A stretch of DNA of 64,000 nt from Candidatus Dormiibacterota bacterium (GTDB taxonomy: Bacteria; Acidobacteriota; Polarisedimenticolia; Gp22-AA2): contig DASQAT010000018.1 of assembly GCA_035635555.1 (NCBI GenBank), forward strand, positions 24,632 to 88,631, written 5' to 3'. Made by a program: the position numbers and the translations under genes. The notes beneath the pieces are model-generated. The model was given only the letters and a program-made list of their open reading frames with translations, made no database searches and had not been told where the DNA came from. Every line of letters begins with the position of its first letter. Positions within the stretch are counted from its first letter, which is position 1. Positions 58,406 to 64,000 of this stretch are shown here, piece by piece.

Positions 58406-59695
58406 ATGCCCTTCGAGCCGATCCTGACGCGCAACATCCGCAAGCCGGGCTCGGAGACGATCGACGTCTACATGGCGTCGGGGGGCTACCAGGGGCTGAG
58501 GCGGGCGCTGAAGGAATTCACCCCGGAGAAGCTGATCGAGGAGGTGAAGGCGTCGGGGTTGCGGGGGCGCGGCGGCGCGGGGTTCCCGACCGGGATGAAG
58601 TGGGGCTTCCTTCCGAAGACGAAGGACAAGCCCCGCTACCTGTGCGTCAACGCCGACGAGAGCGAGCCCGGGACGTTCAAGGACCGGCTCCTGATCGAGA
58701 GGGATCCGCACCTCGTGCTCGAGGGGATCATCCTCTCGGCCTACGCCATCGAATCGAGCCTGGCGTTCTTCTACATCCGTGGCGAGTTCCACCAGGGGTG
58801 CCGCACGTTCGAGAAGGCGGTGCAGGAGGCCTACGCAAAGGGGTTCCTGGGGAAGAACATCCTCGGGAGCGGCTTCGACCTCGATATCATTATATATAGG
58901 GGGGCCGGGGCGTACATCTGCGGCGAGGAGACCGCGCTCCTCGAATCCCTCGAGGGGAAGCGCGGCTATCCCCGCATCAAGCCGCCGTTCCCGGCGATCG
59001 TCGGTCTGTACGGCTGCCCGACCATCATCAATAACGTCGAAACGCTCGCGAACGTCACGCTCATCGCGGAGCGCGGCGCCGCCTGGTTCGCCTCGATCGG
59101 CCGGCCCCCGAAGAACACCGGACCGAAGCTCTTCTGCCTGTCGGGGCACGTGAAGCGCCCGGGCGTGTTCGAGGCGCCCCTCGGAGTGCCGTTCCTGGAG
59201 CTCCTCAACGAGTATGCGGGCGGCATGAAGCATCCCGACCGTCCGCTGAAGGCCGCCGTTCCGGGGGGCTCGTCGATGAAGATCCTGCCGGCGGCGAAGT
59301 GCGACGTCCTGATGGATTTCGACTCGCTCGCCGCCGCCGGAACGATGCTGGGGTCGGCGGGCGGCTTCGTCATGGACAGCGGCACGTGCATCGTCTGGGC
59401 GCTCCACAACGTCGCCCGCTTCTACGCGCACGAATCGTGCGGCCAGTGCACGCCGTGCCGCGAGGGGACCGGCTGGCTGGTCAAGATACTCGCGCGCCTC
59501 GAGCGCGGCGACGGGCACCCCGGGGACGTGGATCTCCTGGCCGGGATCGCCGGGAAGATCGAGGGGAACACCGTGTGCCCCTTCGGCGAGGCGATCGCCT
59601 GGCCGGTCGAGTCGTACGTCAGGGTGTTCCGCGACGAGTTCGAGGAGCACGCCAGGGCCAAGGCGTGTCCTGGGAAAGCCGCCGCCGCCCGCTGA
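58406..59695 (+). CDS. nuoF: NADH-quinone oxidoreductase subunit F (NADH/FMN-binding)
   Basis: 429 residues. The NADH site is RGRGGAGFPTGMKWGF, the FMN site is NADESEPGTFKDR and YICGEETALLESLEG, and the N3 4Fe-4S ligands are ESCGQCTPCREG plus a later Cys in NTVCPFGE. It takes hydride from NADH. The codons at 58885-58900 are unusually AT-rich for the gene (ATC-ATT-ATA-TAT-AGG), a local oddity without protein consequence. Confidence 0.97.
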   Translation: MPFEPILTRNIRKPGSETIDVYMASGGYQGLRRALKEFTPEKLIEEVKASGLRGRGGAGFPTGMKWGFLPKTKDKPRYLCVNADESEPGTFKDRLLIERDPHLVLEGIILSAYAIESSLAFFYIRGEFHQGCRTFEKAVQEAYAKGFLGKNILGSGFDLDIIIYRGAGAYICGEETALLESLEGKRGYPRIKPPFPAIVGLYGCPTIINNVETLANVTLIAERGAAWFASIGRPPKNTGPKLFCLSGHVKRPGVFEAPLGVPFLELLNEYAGGMKHPDRPLKAAVPGGSSMKILPAAKCDVLMDFDSLAAAGTMLGSAGGFVMDSGTCIVWALHNVARFYAHESCGQCTPCREGTGWLVKILARLERGDGHPGDVDLLAGIAGKIEGNTVCPFGEAIAWPVESYVRVFRDEFEEHARAKACPGKAAAAR

Positions 59696-59703
59696 GGAGA
59701 GCG

Positions 59704-61464
59704 ATGTCCGAGATCAGTCCGCCGCCCCACCAGCCCAATGTCCCGGCCCCGGCCCCGGCGCCGCCGGTCGACCGGGCGCCTGCGGCCGCGGCGGCCCTGC
59801 CGCAGGCCGGGCCCGACGAGGTGGCGCTCCTGATCGACGACCGCCCGGTGGTGGCGAAGAAGGGGGCGACCGTCCTGCAGGCGGCGGAGAAGGCCGGCGT
59901 GCTCGTGCCGCACTACTGCTACCACCCCGGTCTGAGCATTGCCGGCAACTGCCGCATGTGCCTGGTCGAGATCGAGAAGATGCCGAAGTTGCAGATCGCC
60001 TGCGCCACGGCGGCCGCCCCCGGGATGGTCGTGCGCACCGCCAACGATCGCGTCCGGGGAGTGCGCGCCGGCATCCAGGAGTTCCTGCTGATCAATCACC
60101 CGCTCGACTGCCCCATCTGCGACCAGGCCGGCGAATGCAGGTTGCAGGCCTACGAATCGGCCTACGGTCAGGGGTACAGCCGCTTCGAGGAGGAGAAGGT
60201 CCACTCCCCGAAGCGCTACGACATCGGCCGGGACGTGAAGTTCGACGCCGAGCGCTGCATCAAGTGCACACGCTGCATCCGTTTCTGCGACGAAGTGAGC
60301 CTGAGCCACGAGCTGGGACTCTTTCAGCGAGGCGACCACGCGATCATCGGCACGTTCCCCGGCCGGCCGCTCGATAATCCCTACTCGGGCTGCACGGTGG
60401 ACGTCTGCCCCGTCGGCGCCCTGACCTGGAAGCCGTTCCGCTTCAAGTCGCGCGTCTGGTTCCTGAAGAACATCCCCACCGTGTGCGCCGGCTGCGCGCG
60501 CGGCTGCAACGTCGACCTGGCGACCTTCCGCGACCGCATCCACCGCATGACGCCGCGCGCCAATCCCGACGTGAACCGCTACTGGATGTGCGACGAGGGA
60601 AGGGAGTCGTACGCGGAGCTGTACGAAAGACCGCGGTTCGAGAGCCCGGTGGAGCGCCCGGCTCCCGGCGACAGGGTCGAGCCGCGGGACGCGTCGGCCC
60701 CGGAGCCGGAGTCGCCGTGGGACCCCGCGCTCGACCGCGCCGCCGCGCTCCTGCGCGCGGTGGCGGAGAGGCACGGACCGAAGGGCCTGGCCGCGATCGT
60801 TTCCGCGCGGCTCACGATAGAAGACCTCTACGTGGCGAAGCGCGTCCTGGGGGATCTGCTCGGGGTGCCGCGCCTGGCGGTTCCGCCGCACGAGGCGGGG
60901 GAGGACGATCACCTCCTGCTGCGCCGCGACAAGACGCCGAACGCCCGCGGCGCCGACACGGTGGGTATCGGCGCGCCTTCGGCCGGCCGCGTCAAGGAGA
61001 TCCTGGAGGACGCGGTCCTCGGCCACGTGCGCGGCCTGGTCGTCGTGGGGGAGGACCTCACCGGACTCCCGGGATACTCGGAGAGCCTGTACGAGAAGCT
61101 GGAGGCCCTGGTCGTCATCGACTGGTGGAAGAGCCCGACGGTCGATCGCGCCCACGTGGCGTTGCCGGCGTGCGGCTACGGGGAGTTCGAGGGGACGATG
61201 ATCAATTTCCAGGGACGGGTGCAGCGCCTGCGCGCCGGTCTCAGGCCGCAGGGCGAGGCGGACCCGGTCTGGCGCATCCTGCGCGACCTGGGCTACCGCT
61301 TCGGCTTGAGCAGCGAGTACCCCACGCCCCGCGCGGTCTTCGAGGACGCGGCGGCGAAGATTGCCGCGCTTTCGGGGCTGTCGTACCGGGCGCTGGGCGA
61401 TCTCGGCGCGCCGCTCGCTGCGGCGCGGGAGCGCACCGTCGGCGCGCCCGCTCCGGGCGCCTGA
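59704..61464 (+). CDS. nuoG: NADH-quinone oxidoreductase subunit G (short form with N7 cluster motif)
   Basis: 586 residues, shorter than E. coli NuoG (~900), with a ~35-residue Pro/Ala-rich N-terminal tail. Iron-sulfur ligands: 2Fe-2S N1b (HYCYHPGLSIAGNCRMC), N5 with the His ligand (HPLDCPICDQAGEC), N4 (CIKCTRCIRFC), and the N7 pattern C-x2-C-x3-C-x27-C (CAGCARGC ... MC). The molybdopterin-like C-terminal domain is truncated but present (~300-560). It passes electrons from NuoF toward NuoI, which is not encoded nearby. Confidence 0.94.
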   Translation: MSEISPPPHQPNVPAPAPAPPVDRAPAAAAALPQAGPDEVALLIDDRPVVAKKGATVLQAAEKAGVLVPHYCYHPGLSIAGNCRMCLVEIEKMPKLQIACATAAAPGMVVRTANDRVRGVRAGIQEFLLINHPLDCPICDQAGECRLQAYESAYGQGYSRFEEEKVHSPKRYDIGRDVKFDAERCIKCTRCIRFCDEVSLSHELGLFQRGDHAIIGTFPGRPLDNPYSGCTVDVCPVGALTWKPFRFKSRVWFLKNIPTVCAGCARGCNVDLATFRDRIHRMTPRANPDVNRYWMCDEGRESYAELYERPRFESPVERPAPGDRVEPRDASAPEPESPWDPALDRAAALLRAVAERHGPKGLAAIVSARLTIEDLYVAKRVLGDLLGVPRLAVPPHEAGEDDHLLLRRDKTPNARGADTVGIGAPSAGRVKEILEDAVLGHVRGLVVVGEDLTGLPGYSESLYEKLEALVVIDWWKSPTVDRAHVALPACGYGEFEGTMINFQGRVQRLRAGLRPQGEADPVWRILRDLGYRFGLSSEYPTPRAVFEDAAAKIAALSGLSYRALGDLGAPLAAARERTVGAPAPGA

Positions 61465-61465
61465 G

Positions 61466-62503
61466 ATGGATCCCAACCTCAGTCAGCTCCTGGTCGAGAG
61501 CGCGGTCAAGATCGCCATCTTCTTCTTCGTCGTCATGACGGCGGTCGCCTACATGACCCTCGTGGAGCGGCGGGTGTCCGCCTGGATCCAGGACCGCCAG
61601 GGGCCGAACCGTGTCGGGCCGTTCGGTCTCCTGCAGCCGCTCGCCGACGGGATCAAGTTCCTGTTCAAGGAGGAGATCACGCCGCCGCACGTGTACCGGC
61701 CGGTCTACCTGCTCGCCCCCCTGCTGATCTTCGTCCCGGCGCTCGTGACCTTCTCGGTGATCCCGATCGGTCCCGCGGTCGAGCTGCACGGCCGCATGGT
61801 GCGCCTCCAGATAGCCGACGTGGACAACGGTGTTCTGGTCATCCTGGCGCTGTCCGCGATGGGGGTGTACGGCGTGGCGCTGGCGGGCTGGTCGTCGAAC
61901 AGCAAGTACTCTCTCATGGGCGGGCTGCGCTCGTCGGCGCAGCTCATCTCCTACGAGCTGGCGATGGGGCTGTCGATCGTCGGGGTGCTGATGGCCGCCG
62001 GGTCGCTCCGTCTCAACGACATCATCGAGCGCCAGGCGGAGCACGGCTGGAACATCCTCTGGCAGTTCCCCGGCTTCCTCATCTTCCTCACGGCGGCCTT
62101 CGCCGAGACCAACCGGCTGCCGTTCGACCTGCCGGAGGCCGATACCGAGCTGGTCGCGGGATACCATACCGAGTACTCGGGCATGCGCTTCTCGATGTTC
62201 TACATGGCCGAGTACGTCAACATGATCACCGCCTCGGCGCTGGCGACGACGCTCTACTGCGGCGGGTATCACGTGCCGGGGCTGTATCGGCTGGGCCTGC
62301 CGCCGCTCGTCGCAGCACTCGTGCAGGTCCTGGCGTTCTGCGTCAAAGTCGGATTCTTCCTGTTCGTGTACGTCTGGGTGCGCTGGACGCTGCCCCGATT
62401 CCGCTACGACCAGCTCATGAACCTGGGATGGAAGGTTCTGCTGCCGACGGCGCTCGTGCACATCCTGTGGGTGTCATTCGTGGTCCTGATGGACTGGAGC
62501 TGA
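61466..62503 (+). CDS. nuoH: NADH-quinone oxidoreductase subunit H
   Basis: 345 residues with about eight membrane helices. Conserved blocks: [19 protein letters not shown], the TM5-6 loop [20 protein letters not shown] and HTEYSGMRF. It anchors the peripheral arm and lines the quinone channel entry. The start is 1 nt after the nuoG stop. nuoI, usually next, is missing; nuoJ begins 2 nt after the stop. Confidence 0.96.
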   Translation: MDPNLSQLLVESAVKIAIFFFVVMTAVAYMTLVERRVSAWIQDRQGPNRVGPFGLLQPLADGIKFLFKEEITPPHVYRPVYLLAPLLIFVPALVTFSVIPIGPAVELHGRMVRLQIADVDNGVLVILALSAMGVYGVALAGWSSNSKYSLMGGLRSSAQLISYELAMGLSIVGVLMAAGSLRLNDIIERQAEHGWNILWQFPGFLIFLTAAFAETNRLPFDLPEADTELVAGYHTEYSGMRFSMFYMAEYVNMITASALATTLYCGGYHVPGLYRLGLPPLVAALVQVLAFCVKVGFFLFVYVWVRWTLPRFRYDQLMNLGWKVLLPTALVHILWVSFVVLMDWS

Positions 62504-62505
62504 GC

Positions 62506-63165
62506 GTGCCGGTCTATCTCCTCCTCGAGCTGATCCTCGTCCTGGTGCTGTTCGCCCTCGTCCGGGTGTACGCCCCGGAGCGGACGCTCCTCGCGGGCGC
62601 GATTCTGGGGGCCGGCGCCACGGCGCTCCTCGCGGTCAACTACCGGGCCCTCTTGAGCCTGGAGTTCTGGGTGGGTCTCATCGGGTTCGTCGCCATCCTG
62701 TCGGCGCTCATGGTCGTCATCCACCCGAACCCGATGGTGTCGATCCTCTTCCTGATCGTGAACCTGTTCTGCATCGCGCTGTTCTACCTGATCCTGCAGG
62801 CGCAGTTCCTGGCCGCCCTGCAGATCATCATCTACGCCGGCGCCATCATGGTCCTGTTCGTGTTCGTCGTCATGCTCTTGAATCTCAAGGCCGAGGTCGG
62901 GCTGCGTGTCGCGGCCGGACCGCAGCGGTGGGGGGCTCTGCTGCTCGGCGCCGCGTTCGTGGCTCTCCTGTTCAACGCCATCCGCGGACGCCTGGACCAG
63001 GCCTACGTCGAGCCCGGGATGTTCGACCCCGCGTTCGGCGCGGCACGGGGCCTGGGAGGCCTGCTCTTCTCGAAATACCTGTTCGCGTTCGAGGCGGCTT
63101 CGGTCCTGCTGATCGCCGCCATGATCGGGGCGGTCATCATGGCCAAGCGCCAGGTGAGGAGATGA
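62506..63165 (+). CDS. nuoJ: NADH-quinone oxidoreductase subunit J with N-terminal extension
   Basis: 219 residues from a GTG, against ~165-185 for most NuoJ. The canonical part starts near residue 54 ([19 protein letters not shown]) and has the conserved [22 protein letters not shown] (TM3, pi-bulge region). The extra ~52 residues are hydrophobic and could form one or two additional membrane helices ([20 protein letters not shown] and [16 protein letters not shown]). Part of the proton-pumping membrane arm. A TTG or GTG near residue 50 would give a normal length but leave an unexplained hydrophobic frame. Confidence 0.9.
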   Translation: MPVYLLLELILVLVLFALVRVYAPERTLLAGAILGAGATALLAVNYRALLSLEFWVGLIGFVAILSALMVVIHPNPMVSILFLIVNLFCIALFYLILQAQFLAALQIIIYAGAIMVLFVFVVMLLNLKAEVGLRVAAGPQRWGALLLGAAFVALLFNAIRGRLDQAYVEPGMFDPAFGAARGLGGLLFSKYLFAFEAASVLLIAAMIGAVIMAKRQVRR

Positions 63166-63461
63166 GGATCGAGTTCTTCCTGCTCATCGCCGCGCTCCTG
63201 TTCGCGATCGGCTGCGTCGGCGTGCTGATCAGGCGCAACGCCATCGTCATCCTGATGTGCATCGAGCTGATGCTCAACGCGGTCAACCTGACGTTCGTCG
63301 CCTTCGCGCACGACAACCAGTCGATGACCGGGCAGGTGTTCGTCTTCTTCGTCATGACGGTGGCCGCGGCCGAGGCCGCCGTCGGGCTGGCCATCATCAT
63401 CGCCCTGTTCCGCAGGCGCCTCACGACAGACGTGGAGGACGCCAGCCTGATGCGCTGGTGA
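63162..63461 (+). CDS. nuoK: NADH-quinone oxidoreductase subunit K
   Basis: 99 residues, three membrane helices, overlapping the nuoJ stop by ATGA. Conserved Glu residues sit in [11 protein letters not shown] (TM2) and [18 protein letters not shown] (TM3), needed for proton transfer between NuoJ and NuoN. GAGGAG precedes the ATG. Standard length. Confidence 0.96.
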   Translation: MRIEFFLLIAALLFAIGCVGVLIRRNAIVILMCIELMLNAVNLTFVAFAHDNQSMTGQVFVFFVMTVAAAEAAVGLAIIIALFRRRLTTDVEDASLMRW

Positions 63462-63462
63462 C

Positions 63463-64000
63463 ATGATGCTGCAGCTGCTCTGGCTCGTGCCGCTCCTCCC
63501 CTTCGCCGGCTTCGCCGTGAACGGTCTTTTCGGCGCCCGTTTCCTGTCACGCCGCGTCGTGGGCCTCATCGCCTGCGCGGCGGTCCTCGCGTCGTTCGTC
63601 ATCTCCGCCGGGGCGTTCGTGGAGCTGCACGATCGCCCGGCCGCGACCCCGTTCTTCACCCAGGATCTCTTCGAGTGGATGCCGATGGGGCAGGCCGCCG
63701 AGGGCGGCGACCTCACCGTGCGCTGGTCGTATCTGCTCGACCCGCTGTCGGCGGTGATGCTGCTGGTGGTGACGGGGGTGGGGTTCCTGATCCACGTGTA
63801 CTCGGTCGGCTACATGGAGCACGAGCCGCAGGCGGCGTTCGCGCGGTTCTTCGCGTACTTGAACCTGTTCATGGCGATGATGCTGACCCTGGTCCTGGGG
63901 GCGTCCCTGCCGGTGGTGTTCGTGGGCTGGGAGGGGGTGGGTCTGTGCTCGTATCTTTTGATCGGGTTCTACTACGACCGGATGTTCGACGAGAAGACGA
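63463..64000 (+). CDS. nuoL: NADH-quinone oxidoreductase subunit L (partial, cut by window end)
   Basis: The first ~179 residues of the antiporter-like subunit. Visible features: the N-terminal helix LLWLVPLLPFAGFAVNGLFG, the LDPLSAVMLLVVTGVGFLIH helix, YSVGYMEHE, and the start of the conserved TM5 block GWEGVGLCSYLLIGFYY with the essential Glu. It begins 1 nt after the nuoK stop. The C-terminal half and any nuoM/nuoN lie outside the window. Confidence 0.95.
   Translation, partial: MMLQLLWLVPLLPFAGFAVNGLFGARFLSRRVVGLIACAAVLASFVISAGAFVELHDRPAATPFFTQDLFEWMPMGQAAEGGDLTVRWSYLLDPLSAVMLLVVTGVGFLIHVYSVGYMEHEPQAAFARFFAYLNLFMAMMLTLVLGASLPVVFVGWEGVGLCSYLLIGFYYDRMFDEKT

Overview
This is a GC-rich chromosomal window, densely packed on both strands. 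Visible envelope proteins point to a Gram-negative-type bacterium: a TolC-family outer-membrane protein and three predicted lipoproteins. Possible relatives are Acidobacteriota or nearby deep-branching phyla, suggested by the fused E1 dehydrogenase, the DUF885 protein and the giant secreted subtilases. No 16S or marker phylogeny was possible, so the phylum is a weak guess. I see no prophage, insertion sequence, CRISPR array or rRNA.

Layout. 1-2.5 kb (minus): a truncated Pnkp-like P-loop kinase gene and a fused alpha/beta E1 2-oxoacid dehydrogenase. 2.7-5.6 kb: a membrane Ser/Thr kinase, an FHA protein and a small membrane protein. 5.6-6.0 kb: two long palindromic repeats. 6.1-12.2 kb: YyaL, a cold-shock protein, a beta-propeller lipoprotein, a DUF885 lipoprotein and a TPR protein. 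12.3-19.0 kb: amino-acid metabolism, with glutamate dehydrogenase, tRNA(CAT), an amidinohydrolase, two FAD oxidoreductases and a dicarboxylate/amino-acid symporter. 19.1-23.9 kb: a candidate structured leader with a strong terminator, then zinc-ribbon protein, RNase HI, YggS, DivIVA, HutI and cyclodeaminase genes. 24.3-33.5 and 39.1-48.1 kb: two giant paralogous secreted subtilases with thrombospondin type-3 repeats. They flank a minus-strand housekeeping run (mtnA-tsaD-lepA-lepB-small membrane protein). 48.1-51.8 kb: a methylmalonyl-CoA mutase catalytic subunit and dppDF ATPases. 52.0-55.2 kb: a TolC-like protein and a sulfatase-fold lipoprotein. 55.2-55.7 kb: two more palindromic repeats. 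55.8-64 kb: a complex I operon in the order A-C-D-E-F-G-H-J-K-L, with L cut by the window edge.

How the genes fit together. GDH, HutI, the cyclodeaminase, the amidinohydrolase and the symporter fit growth on peptides and amino acids. The giant secreted proteases could supply these, and E1, methylmalonyl-CoA mutase and complex I would oxidise the carbon. Many neighbouring genes overlap by 4 nt (ATGA, GTGA or CTGA), which suggests translational coupling.

Most noteworthy: (1) a dispersed palindrome family with a conserved core but copy-specific, internally perfect arms, seen as inverted pairs at two places; (2) the paired ~3000-residue subtilases, one with Ser in place of the oxyanion Asn, with similar promoters; (3) a nuo operon lacking nuoB and nuoI, preceded by a Rex/CRP-like operator; (4) an extended -10 promoter and UUCG-capped terminator just before the zinc-ribbon gene; (5) several candidate leaderless starts and a CTG start for hutI.
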